Assembly (NCBI GenBank): GCA_011033025.1 | Contig: WFMF01000494.1 | Span: 52,406-116,405 of the forward strand | Direction of reading: 5' to 3' | Source of the DNA: Beroe forskalii | Taxonomy: Eukaryota > Ctenophora > Nuda > Beroida > Beroidae | DNA length: 64,000 nucleotides | In this document: piece by piece, positions 1-11,715 of the stretch | How the letters are laid out: every line of letters starts with the position of its first letter | Numbering within the stretch: the stretch's first letter is position 1 | Position numbers and translations under genes: made by a program | The notes under the pieces: model-generated | Databases searched by the model: none | What the model was told of the DNA's origin: nothing | What the model saw: only the letters and a program-made list of their open reading frames with translations

Positions 1-167
1 GGAAAATTGTGATATGCGATACAAAATATCCAAACCAAAACCTGCAGCTCTTCGGAATTGGAATAAAACTTCAAACTAGGAAATCAAATGAAAGACATTG
101 ATCACCTCGGATAGAATCCCAAATTTATAAATCCTCAATAAATCCTGAAGATAAAATCATTATTAGA

Positions 168-2656
168 TTATTCTCCGTATCTTGCGTCGACAGTAATGAC
201 CGGTTTTGGTGGGAATTTGACAATATGATCCACATTGTAATTTGGATGAGCGTATCTGTCCTTTTCGAAGTGGTCAATGATGGTCCTGTTATACGAAATT
301 ATAGGAGGGACTTTGATATTTTCAGGGATTGTGGACATCCTGCCAGAATGCGGCACCGGTTTCGGCATCTTCTTTCTACTTTTCATGGCTCGTCTCTGTC
401 TGGGATTTGGAGCAATGAAACGATCGTAATGTTCGCATGGTCGCCTTGGTTCTTGATATTGATGTGACGTCTTGTTTCCATTGTGGTTGTATCGAGGGGT
501 GGGTAAGCGATTGTGACCAGAAGGTACTAATTGTAGGGGCGCTTGTGATCGTGAACTCTTGCAGGAAATGTTACTGTGCCTGGAAATGGAACTGTGTGAA
601 CTGCGTGGAATTGCAAATGGATTTTCGTTGCTTTTGATGCAGTTTTCGACGTCGCATTTCGTTACTTTGACAGTGGGAACTCGGTCCTTTTTCTTTATTT
701 CTCCAATCTCCATTTTGGGGATCACTGAGAACTTGATAAAAATTGGCTGATAAGATAAAATCACTGAGTCAATCAGAGAAGCATAAAATCATTGACGAAA
801 TGTCATGTTAGATGGGGAATATTAGACGAAATCGGCTCTGCACGTGCAACAAAATATGTTGCCATGGAAACTGATATCAAGTGTTTGCCAGGATTTTTAC
901 TCTTAATAATTGAATGCGGTTCATTGACGCATTATTAAACTGCAAACTCTTAATTTCTGCAGCTTATGCAGATGAGTGTTTATAAACAGAAAATTGAAAA
1001 TGGCCAATCAACCTGGCAAACATCAAACAGAAAATTATCAAACAGGCAACATATGTAATTTTTGATGACATACCAAAGTGACTGTTATGTCAATTGATTG
1101 AAATTGTCCATTGGATTCACCTTTTTTCTCTTGTCTTTTTCGTCTCCCTCAACGTCAATCGGTTCCGCATTATCGAATGCAAATCCTTTAAACATTAATG
1201 TGCTGTCTCTAAATTTCAATAAAGCGATGCAGTTAGTCGTCAAAACTTTAAAGGGTCAAACAACCTAAACAGAAATGAGTTCCAAATAAATAATTTTGAG
1301 ATCACAGATGTAGAATATGGACTAAGCAATTGGATTAATTAACCAGCAGCTTTGCAATTTGCATAATCTGGCATTAATAGCAGGTTTTTATGCCACAGGC
1401 TCACAGATCAGCGAAACTAGAAACCAGATCAATGGAAGCAGAAACACAGAATGATCGTGCTAGGTTACCAGTGGACATTCTTCAGAAATGGATGCGCCGC
1501 AAGCTCGAAACTATCAAGGTAATATTAGATCATTATTCCTTTAATGCTTTAATGATGTCCAAGACGGCATGCATAAGACCAGTAACGTTAAGCCATCGAA
1601 AGTTCGAAAAAGCAGAAAAACTTCAAGTATATCTGGAAAATATCCATGGAGTAACGAAAATATAAACAAGACGTGGCTAACTCATACTGAAAGTAAAAGA
1701 ATTGTAGAAATGAAAGACACCAGTCGACTACTTTAAACGCTTTTAAAAGCGTTTGTTGTAGGTAGTAGCTGCCGATACTGGCATCAAAAGCTGCCTTTGT
1801 GCGAGACAAGCACGACCTTCTTCATACAAAATTCAAGTTTAAGCTTATGTAATTGAAATGTTCACTGAATTTCTGCCAATCACTTTGGCCTTTATGACGC
1901 TTTAGGTGCTAAGGGCAAAAACAAGCTGAATTAGGATGATTCGCATCAGAGAGCTGTAGTGGCCACAACACAATGGGACCTATGATTTAAAGATGCGAAT
2001 AGGACAAACGTCACCAATGCAACAAGAAACATAAAACTTCTTCTGATCTTCTCGATTCAAAGCAGCTTCTCGAGGCGATATAACTGCCATTGTTTCGATG
2101 CACTCGAACGTCAAGTACAGATTAACTTTAAGTGAAGTGTATGAAACTGTTAAAATTTCCCGTTTTCGGTCACATGATATCGTTAATGCTTAGATAATGC
2201 CTGTAGTATTATTAATAGTTAATAGTGGTCAACCGTCTAATTTCTATAGCCATCATAGTTCACAGAACTTGCTTGTGGTCAACGTACTTTAGTCTAATCT
2301 GATAATTTCTATAGTCGCCATAGTTCAGAATTCATGTCTGTGGTCAAGACTTAAAAAGACTTTATTCTTTAAAAAGACTTAACAGACACTTTGGAGCTCA
2401 AATTTTTGATCAATGTCATTCCAGTACTAAATGCCTCTGTTTGCAGGAGTCATCTAGACACTGCTAGAGTGTGGTACTATTAACTTATTAACTGTAGTTT
2501 CTGTAGTTATTCGATAGTAAGATAATATAGGTGTCTTGGCATCTATTAACCTGTTTTTTGGCAGTGTCGTTGAGAGACTCATGGTCCACATCCCCCATCC
2601 GAGCAACTGACCTCTCCAGCTTCTGTATGAGCGCATCCATGTCACTGATATCTGAC
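168..2656 (-). CDS. Unknown basic protein, at least two exons (2656-2551, 746-168)
   Basis: I do not recognise this gene. The terminal exon (746-168) encodes 192 residues rich in Lys, Arg, Pro, His and Ser and ends in ARYGE before TAA. It follows an acceptor, TTTTATCTTATCAG. A second exon at 2656-2551 has an acceptor preceded by a TTAAC branch-like motif and pyrimidines, and a donor CAG|GTTAAT. It encodes an acidic, probably helical stretch (SDISDMDALIQKLERS...). It ends on a codon boundary and the downstream exon starts on one, so splicing keeps the frame across a 1.8-kb intron. Upstream exons and the true start were not found; if the gene began in the terminal exon, the first Met would be near 713. 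No signal peptide or membrane segment is visible. The phase match supports the model, but no family assignment is possible. Confidence 0.45.
1399..1518 (+). CDS. Candidate isolated exon, 40 codons
   Basis: An acceptor (TTTTTATGCCACAG) and a donor (AAG|GTAATA) bound 120 nt that stay open and read as a charged helix (RARLPVDILQKWMRRKLETI). It lies inside the intron of the minus-strand gene on the opposite strand. No partner exon was recognised, so this is either a small nested gene or a chance exon-like stretch. Confidence 0.22.
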
Positions 2657-2740
2657 CTAACGGAGGGACGCAGAGTTAACAACGAGTTTTTAGTGATACA
2701 TTTAATTGTGGTAAATAGGCTATTGTGAAATGTGAATCAG

Positions 2741-3120
2741 GGGGATGGCAGTGGCAAGCCCCCCACAGCGGTTTGCACTTTGCGAGCCCGAGGGCGAGCA
2801 TTGGACGAGGAACCCAACGGTGCGAGGGCAGAGGACCCTAAGGGTCCGAGGGCGAGCATTGAACAGCGATTCTAATAGTGCAAAGGGTCCGAGGGTGAGC
2901 TCGTAACAATCGATTTTATCGATTCCGAGGACCCAAGGACGGTACTATATACAAAATTACAAACTTTAATCGGTAGCTAACGAAAATTTTACCTGTCAAA
3001 ATAGAGTCCTCGATTCGGACTATTTAGCTAAACTCAGCAAAATAACTTCCGAATCGAGGACTAAATCGAAATTCAAAATATATTGTGAATGGTTTAGTCC
3101 GTTAGCTATTTTCGACCGCC
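2741..3120. repeat. GC-rich repeat with internal direct and inverted copies
   Basis: The word CCGAGGGCGAGCATTG occurs twice, near 2791 and 2848, with degraded neighbours. At 3006-3019 and 3048-3061 a perfect 14-bp inverted repeat (GTCCTCGATTCGGA and its complement) encloses a short AT-rich loop. A weaker outer inverted pair (GGTAGCTAACGAAAAT near 2970; AGCTATTTTCGACC near 3106) suggests a small degraded inverted-repeat element. No coding potential is visible. Confidence 0.55.
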
Positions 3121-4139
3121 TACCATTGAAGTTTTTACTTTTGTACGATGCCATGACTCAACGGACATTAGACCATGGAGCCAATAATATTCGTTGTTCA
3201 TCCATTTTATAAATCCTGTCACCTATGAATGGATGCCCTTTGAATTTGGACATCGATCCATAAGCTCATAAGGTATCTGGAAGTGGATTTAGATTAGGCT
3301 AGGTGCCCATTTATTTATCCGAACGGATCTTACTGAAAGGTCTTATTGGACGGAATGGGTCCAGGGCAGATTCCAAATTCTTAAAACTTTGATGAAAAAT
3401 GTACTGATTACCAACCTCATTTTTGTGCGCGTGTTACTGTGTTCAAAACTGTGAAATGTGAGTCAACTCTAAAAAGAAACGTTCTCGAAAAAAACTAAAA
3501 AAGGCTAAATGCGAATCTGACTAAACATGAGTGCATAATACATCAAAGTGCCATATTATGTCACCAGGTAGAAGTGAATTAGCATTCTCCCGATCACCTG
3601 CCTATGGCCCAGTAACTCGACACCCAGGTCTTGATTAGATTAGGTGTTACGTTGGTACAGGGGAGGTGTGAGAAGGAGCCAAGTTATCAGTCATGTGGGT
3701 CACGGATACACCACGTGTATTGTTACCGCACTCAGTAATCTAAAGTATTTACTTATCTAGGTATTGTTATCAAAATTCGCATTAAAATTCTTTGCATCAC
3801 AATTAGGAGCATTGGAACAACTTTTTATGGCTTCCAGGGGGTATTGTGAATTCCAGCAAAAAATATGGATCTTAAAGTTAATTCTCATCGTTCCACTATC
3901 GTCTATCATAGCCCGGGCCCCCAATTTGGTCTCCCCCATCATCCTAACGAAACTAAAAAGCAAACACCGAGTGAACCATATTGCAAGAAACAATTCATCA
4001 TGATCCAGTGATTGCAACTCAGCTGGAATTGCAAAAGCGAAAGATACAGGTGTTGCCAGCTTATATAGTCCATGCCAGCATGCCTATCCAATGCAAAACA
4101 CATTAGCACATGTTCAGTGACCGTTGCCAGATATTGAAA
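3121..4139. other. Non-coding stretch
   Basis: Short open frames on both strands at 3757-4017 overlap each other and lack clear splice context. I see no recognisable gene here. Confidence 0.5.
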
Positions 4140-4141
4140 TA

Positions 4142-5081
4142 ACGGGTGATGACTAATTATCTGGAATTATTTCAATGTATTCTTGTGGGCAAATCGAGAT
4201 CATGTTAGAGCTCAAATATGATTATTCTGGACCTAAAAAGGCTGCTGATTCAGAATAACATCGTGAGAAAATTTGAAAACCCTGTTTTCCCATGCTACTG
4301 GCCGATTAGTTTGAGAAGGTACAAAAAAATCTTGCACAAAATCTCAATGACAATAATTATCCCCAAAAGTGTTATTTTAGCCTTACTATGGGACGATTCT
4401 GAGCAGGAGGGTCTCAAGAGTGACTGCAGTAAGTAGCATCACTAACTTATCCAGTGGCGACCCTATGGAACCTAAAACGTGTTTAAAATCGTCAATTCTA
4501 GGATAATCTCACCTTCATAAAACTGTGATTTGGGTAATTGTTAATCCAAAATTCCGCATACCAATCAATGGAAGTGGTCCAAAGACATGAGTTATGTTTA
4601 ATGAGGTCCCTGCCATCAAATCTGAGTGTTCAGACCACCTAGGTCCTGTTCTAAGACTTTCTTAAGGCCTGGTGTAGCAAAAAAACACACACCTTTTTCC
4701 AGAAATTTGGCGTGATTTTAGCTCTAAAATCCAAAATTTTCTTGATATTCAACGAAAAATGCATGTAGAGGTCTTCATTAGTGTCTCAGCTAACGAAGTT
4801 CATGAATAAACCTAAATGGCAACTGATGAGAATGCTCCTGTAAGCAATTTTCTAATCATATGTCTGGAAGTCAATCTTTGAATTTGTGCAAGATTTTTTT
4901 GTACCTTCTCAAACTAATCGGCCAGTAGCATGGGAAAACAGGGTTTTCAAATTTTCTCATGATGTTATTCTGAATCAGCAGACTTTTTAGGTCCAGAATA
5001 AGCACATCTGAGCTCTAACATGATCTCGATTTGCCCACAAGAATACATTGAAATAATTCCAGATAAATAGTCATCACCCGT
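4142..5081. mobile_element. 940-bp DNA transposon with ~200-bp terminal inverted repeats, TA target
   Basis: The left arm 4142-4340 is repeated, inverted and nearly identical, at 4883-5081. Shared landmarks are ACGGGTGATGACTA at the tips, TTCTTGTGGGCAAATCGAGA, and CTACTGGCCGATTAG. Both tips abut a TA dinucleotide (4140-4141 and 5082-5083), the target duplication of Tc1/mariner-like elements. The 540-bp centre has no transposase frame, so this is a non-autonomous or foldback-type element. The match between the arms implies recent insertion or gene conversion. Confidence 0.75.
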
Positions 5082-5083
5082 TA

Positions 5084-8000
5084 CTGGGAAAATTTAGCAG
5101 GTTCACCCTCGCTTCTCAGACTCCGATAAGCGCGGAATGTAACGCGTGACTTGGATCATGACGAACGTGTGAAGACGTGATCGGTAATATCTTAATTTAT
5201 CACTTGAACAGAGTGTTTCTCGGAACCGCGGGGAGAAGTCGCTGTAAACAACTCCTGAAGTGCAGGTGAAGTGTGCAGGTGTTGTGAGCAATCATCAAAT
5301 CACATTATGTCGTGATGCTCACTGCAGAGCGGTAAAACGCCAACTGCTACCCACTTTTAAACTGTGATAATGAGGTCACTCTCAACCTCCTGTGAAGCGG
5401 TAGAAGTACCACTGCGGAAGGTTTAGTAATGTAAGTATAAGAGATGAAGTACTAACGTGTGGAAAGTGGCTTGATCAGCGTTGTGTTCCTCAGTACAGGT
5501 CATATCTTGTCTGATAGGTCACGTGATATATACTTTCGGAGAAAGAAACTCAGAGGAGTGAGTTAGGAGGGTGTTAGAACTGGTACAGACTCTTGGAGGT
5601 AGTGTGAACTATAGGATATATCTCGTTTCTTGGATCAGGGAACTGTTGTCTGCAATCAGATTCTAGGCAGGGACAGAGTAAAACGCTTCCCAAGTCACAA
5701 TAGGTTCAACATATAGATATCCTGCGAAGGAGCAAAACGTTAGAAAAATGATAAAATTGTCAAGAGGCTTCATTTCTTCGAATCGAAGCAATTTTCAAGG
5801 CTCAGTGCCAGAAGATCTATGTGTTAAAAAAGGGAAAAATCAGGAAAACAGAAAAATGGACAGAATTCTGAATACTAATAGAGCATCAATCATAAAGATT
5901 TCATCAAATGCATGAGTTAGCATGTTGTAAAAACGAATTTTCATTTGCTCATTTTATTTGAAAGGATTAGCAGGTCTCGATTTAAAAAAATGGTCGACAT
6001 CGGCAATCAGCAAAGCAAAATCTCCCTCAGATTTTAACATAACCGACAATTCGTTCCTTGCCACACCATCCACCCCACACTAGTGAATTTCCCAGCAACT
6101 GTTTAGCTATTTTTATCGTACTATTCTTAGAAGGAAGCATGAATCCCTACTTGGGAGCTTGGGATGAGACTCGGACGACCATATCTGTTTAAATTGGTCT
6201 AGTAATCGATTTTTAATTGACCCCATGCTTAACAAAGTCTAAAAAGTTTTAAAACGTTTTCCATCGTCTGTGCTGGACTTCAAATGAACTTGCGGGGAAA
6301 AGACATACAAAACATCAAGCGCTACCGATCGAAAACAAACATCATATCAACAAAGTTCTAAGAATCGCTAAGATATGATATATCGGCTGTGTAAGCAATA
6401 AAGTTGATAAACAAAGTACTATCAGTAATCACAGATACCGAAATAGAAATACCATCGGCTTCCATATTCCTTCATCTCAAATAGTACTGCAAATTATCGA
6501 ACATTTTAGCGATTTAGGAAACTCGGGCGACGAACAATGACTGCATTTCATGATCACCTAATTACCGAACATATCAAGAAGTCGGAAGCCGTCCTGAACG
6601 ATGATATGTCATACAATGAAGTAAATCTAACTAAACAGCACTGCAGGGTGGCCGTGATATAAATACAGCAAATAATTTGTATGTACGACACACATTTACA
6701 ATAGTAAAGTACCTATATAAAGCAGTAAAACAGTTCATAATATTATGTCCGATACGATAGGTCCTATACCCATCTATAGGACGTCAGACTAAGGCACTGA
6801 AAGTGTACGTTAAGTGGAGTAGGACCATGGGAGGGCTAATGGCTATTTATATAGCAACTAAAAACAAGGCAAAGTTATTTCTGTCTACTACTGTTAGTGA
6901 AGTATAGGTAAGTTATGAGCATAATCAGGGCATATCCAAACATCGAGATAAGATCTTTCTTATATGATACAGATAAGGTCAGATCAAACACAGTAAAATG
7001 AGCTATGTCCAAAATGAGTAAAATGAAAATAACCTTTAAGTTTATGAAAATTCCTTATTCCATTTATACTCGAAACTGACATCTTTTCTGTTTTGAGTAT
7101 ATTTTGAGGGATATTATATATTTTTCATATCCCTCAAAGGGGACATTACTCTAAAGGACCCGTAGCTGAGCCAATATAGTTCACCTCAAAACAAAAATGC
7201 AAAATGGCTTGATCGCGAAAAACTTTTTACATCCCGGTAGGAATTGAATTCTAAAAAATACGGTCCTCATATAGTCGCCGATAAAATAGTATTTGAGTCA
7301 AAAGTAACTCATAATAATATCAAAACACAAATCACAGTAACAAAGATACACCGTTAAAATTCTAGCATGTCGAAACTCTCCTGAGTTATTCGCTTGGCAC
7401 TGGGAAATATAAAACGTACCGCTTTAAAACGGCCCAAATTCAATGCAAGTTTAAGTTCAAATCTAGAAGACAAAAGACCTGGTAATGAAATTATTCGTAT
7501 CAATACCATAGAAGATGAAGGCAATGAATGGTGCTGTAAATTGTAAAACGAGAAAATATTACTCTCCTTGTCTCTGAGCAACAGTTAAAAGCAAAGCATT
7601 GTGACGAAGCGGAACATTCAATAATTTTCATGCTATAGATATACGTGGGATGAACCTTAAATATCAGTCAAAGATTAGACTCTGGGGACAAAAACTTGTC
7701 TAATCTTTTGCTGATCTTTAGCATGATGAATTTTATTAGAATAGATAAATGAAGAATAGAATATGGGAGAATTCCAAAGTTCCAACTAATTTTAGTTTTA
7801 CCAAAGCTGATCTCGACTGAATGGTCAAAGAAACCTACGAATACTTGAGCTGTAGTGTCCATTGCAGATGACACAAATGCACACATATTATGGTCACAAA
7901 CGTGTCCAGCCAATGACTAACTTACAGAAAATTCAATTTGATTACAACTTTATGGAAGTATTTGAAGATGAATTCACTCTGAAGTTTAGCATCAAAACAA

Positions 8001-9693
8001 TAAAAGTGCCATGTGAGCTCCATTTTATTCACTAAATTAATTTTATTACCAATTTAGCCTATGGTAAAATGTAAACGAGCAACTAGCTAAGACACGAATC
8101 AAATTACTTAGCCTAAACATTGATAACAGCAAAGAAAGAGGAGTGAGAAAAGAAAACTGACCACAGCCACAACGCACTGGTCTCAGGTCTCCTCAATAGA
8201 ATTCCATGGAATTGGTTTATTGACTCAGTAACCAGGATGCGAGCTATTTTATAATAACTTAATAGCGATAAACGGAAGATATTTTCGGCAAATGTTACCT
8301 CAGCAAAGATATTACAGTTATGTCACCATTATATTTACATGTGGGTGGGGGTGTGACAAAGCCACATGTTTAATATATTTTCCATCCATATGATCCGTGA
8401 GTTAAACTACCACCGCGCCCGCCACTGTGCTATGACTTGATGTATCGAGACACTTGCTTATCATCACAGAATTAAAATGAGCAAATCACGGAACAAAACT
8501 GAAACAAAATTTTTGATAATATCTTTCATGTGGTCACACAATGGTAACAAAAGCACCTCAACAAAGTGGAACAACTTAGATTTAAAAATGAGTGATTAAA
8601 AATACTGAAACTGTAAATTTACGCGAAAAATCTGTCGGCGTTTATCTGAAAATTAAAATGCAACGATTTCCGTAACTTTATCGAGGATTAAGATTAAATG
8701 CGAAAAAATATTAACTTAGTGAGCGGTCAAATCTTTAAAACATTCATATAAAATGCAACAATAACCGAATCTAGTAAGGTGTCCGTTAATAATTTTTAAA
8801 CGTCAATCAAAAACCACCGCATGTCAAGTATGTTACATAATTTTACATAATTATCAAAAAATGGAAATAACAAGCAAGATACGTCACCTTAGTTATTTGA
8901 TGATATCACATTTTAATGATATGGTGATAAATATTATAAAAATTAAAACGTACAACATGATATAATATTTTAGCAACTTTGTAAACGATTAACAGTGTTT
9001 TTATCGAGTTGTTTTCATCGGAAGCTGTAAAAATATAAATATAGTAGCAAAAACATGATATAATGGTAATAAACTTTAATAAAGAATTTACTAGGCAAAG
9101 TGTGTGACAGGATGATGCAATATGACGACATTTACGACCTATTGCTATTATATAACAACCCCAGGAGGTATAACGGCATACAAGTGTTTTGTGCTTGTTC
9201 TAGTGACAAGCACACGCAGTGCAACAAACATGAGTAGGATACTTAACTGCTGCAAGGTTATTAAACATACTCTTAAATAGTTAGATTCATACTAACAAGG
9301 TAACGTGCGGAGGGTGATTAATAAGCACATCGCCAAGTGACAAAGTGATTAATAAGCACATCGCCAAGTGACAAAGGCTAGGTGTTGTGATTAGTGCATA
9401 CTCCACGCACACATAGCACGTGCGCTGTAAACAAGTGCAGTTCCCAACTCATGGAGTCGGTTTAGAGAGAAAATATAAGAGCTGTGATAGTAGGTATTTA
9501 TGCAGTTTATGCCCAAACATCAAGCTAATATTCAGTGGAGCTATGTTTAAATGTTTAAATACGGATGGGAATGTTAGTAAATAGTAAGGCATTCGGCAAA
9601 CTGTTATAATCTGAACGAATTGGGATGTTAGTTGAAAATTCAATATCCTAAGGGATGATTTAAACACGGATTGTAGAATGTTTTCACAAACTG
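5084..9693. other. AT-rich intergenic DNA
   Basis: No convincing gene is seen in this 4.6-kb stretch, which lies downstream of the thrombospondin-like gene. A 31-bp unit is duplicated in tandem at 9314-9375 (GTGATTAATAAGCACATCGC...). A sequence near 5356-5375 (GATAATGAGGTCACTCTCAA) resembles, in inverse orientation, the TGACGTCA-containing words repeated at 39-47 kb. Confidence 0.5.
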
Positions 9694-11715
9694 TTAGAGC
9701 TCTTCTCTCCTGCGCCTCTTCCCCCTCCTCCTTCCCCTGACCCTCCTCACTGCTCCTCCAGAGGTCACTGCACGTGCAGTAGCCTCCCCCACATAGCCCT
9801 CACTCCACTCCTCATGATGGGATGATGACATCACAGCTGCTCTGACGTCATCATCGGATGATGACGTCATCACTGCTCCTCTCTTCCGTCTCTTGGAGAG
9901 CAAGGCTGCAGCGAGGGTGACGGAATGCATGTGTCCGGTGAGATGAACAGGTGTTAGCACCGGGGCAGGGTCGCTCAGCGTCACCTTGGTGATAGGAGAA
10001 GGAGGAGTTAGAGAAGGAGAGCATGGGATGGTTTAAAACAAAGATTTGAGTTCAGATATTGAATGGTCACGCACATGCAGTAGACCGATGAGATGCTGTT
10101 ATTGTTATGGTTTAGAATGTCCGTTTGAAGGCAACGCACCGACTATTTCTAGAGAGCGATGAGAAATGGTTTGAGTTACTTACCGCGTTATAGTTATTAT
10201 TCTCGATTCTAGAAAACTCAAGCAACATGCGTATACATATTTCCATTTTAAATATTATGCGAATTACAGGAAATTGATGAGGCAATTCGTTGTCTAGGCG
10301 ACTAATAACATTCCGCCTCGACTATATAGCTAACATCCATAATATCATCCATCTATCCATGCGGTAACTTATCATAAACATCCCAATCCCATATATCTGT
10401 AAAAGAAACAAGACAATATTGCATGGCTTTCATTTCTCGATAATTAGAATTTAAGTATCAAGAACAGCCTCTTTAGCCCCATTTCGCAAATAACAAATAC
10501 CTGAATAGGACTCTCTGGATCGGCCATGTTTCTCTCCCTGAAGGGGATGTGAAGAGAGACTATTCCCTCCTTCCTCTGCCTCTCCAAGGAAGGAGAGAGG
10601 AGGGTGGGGAGAGTGTCGGAATGGAGGAGTCGTGGGATGATCCTTATCTCATCTGCCGTACCTGGTGTGATGAGGATTGAGGATTGAGGAGTTTGTAAGT
10701 TACTAGGGTATTACGGTACTTTTATACAAGTGACGGGGGATGATCATTAGCTTTGCGTCAAATTGAAAAGAGGGATCTTTAGTCGTAGGATTGCGACATT
10801 ATCAAGTTATCATGGCTATCTTTGTTGTCTAAAAACTTGAACTTTTTAGTATGATGCAATCAGCTCGATGTTGTGCTTAAATGACGCATTCATCACAGTA
10901 AAACAGTGAGAGAAGGTAGAAACATACCGTTCATGTATTGAGTAAGATCTGTCCCCAGGTACAGGTCCTGCTCCTCTTCACCCAGTAAACTGCTGCTAGT
11001 GAGTGGGACAGACATATCCACCTCATTCCTGAAATATTGGTGATGTAACAGTGTTTGATGGTTAAATGGCACTTATGATCAGCCCAAAACAAAGAAGTTT
11101 ATTCTTTCAGGACGAAGCCATTATTTTGAATATTTCACTTTTTGCTTGGCATACTGATTCACCTATAGATGAATTGCAATAGATGATAGAATGGCACACA
11201 CCTGAACAGTGTGAGAATATGAGTCTGGAAGTCAGCTCTGAGGGCTACCAGATACCAGGTTTCCAGCTCCAGGGACGAGGGGTGTGTTACGGTAGTGTCT
11301 CTCAACACACCGATCAGAGATAAGTTCTCATCAGCATACAGGCATCTGGAATGATAATATGTACCATGAAATGAATAAAACAACGAATTTTTTACAGTTT
11401 TCCAAGAAAAAGTATCACAAAACAGTTTTTTAGATAAAAGTTTTGTGCTTTCAGTTTTAATAATGTACTTGATTTTAGATTGACCTTCTATTTTACTTTC
11501 ATCGTTTACTGCTTTTACACAACACTCACAGCGCTCTATTCTGAGTACAGAGCAAGGGCTGCTCCGTACCACTGCTGTACAAGTACACCCATACACCGAT
11601 TACAAAGTTCCCTGTGAGTTGCAACTCCCCGATACTCCCCAGACCCAAGTAACTGGCGCCAGACAGTCTGAGGGCGTAGTCCTCTGGCTCAACACATCGC
11701 ACTCTGATGTTACTC
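9694..11715 (-). CDS. Exons 13-17 of the composite gene: LamG-like domain and basic C-terminal tail
   Basis: Exon 13 finishes the thrombospondin domain (SNIRVRCVEPEDYAL) and runs straight into a concanavalin-like/LamG-like fold: LRLSGASYLGLGSIGELQLT and GNFVIGVWVYL, then LETWYLVALRAD and HILTLFRNEVDM, then DLYLGTDLTQYMNG and TADEIRI. This is the usual start, the central tryptophan strand and the terminal DEIRI strand of LamGL domains. Canonical thrombospondins end just after their C-terminal domain, so the appended LamG-like domain is atypical. The last exon (9984-9694), after a strong acceptor CTCCTTCTCCTATCACCAAG, encodes a 96-residue Ser/Arg-rich tail with KRRKRG and GRRRGKRRRR clusters, possible furin or heparin-binding sites. 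Confidence 0.8.

Noticed and set aside
3757-4017. Overlapping ORFs on both strands
   Set aside because: Neither has a domain, a partner exon or a compositional signal.
7668-7913. Minus-strand ORF with a faint WD40-like stretch (GHVCDHNMCAFVSS)
   Set aside because: Only a few positions fit, there is no second repeat, and no splice partners were found.
11159-11596. 145-codon ORF as an independent gene
   Set aside because: Only its C-terminal part (LCLYADENLSLIG... to LTLFR) is coding, as exon 14 of the composite gene; the rest is intron and out-of-frame exon 13.
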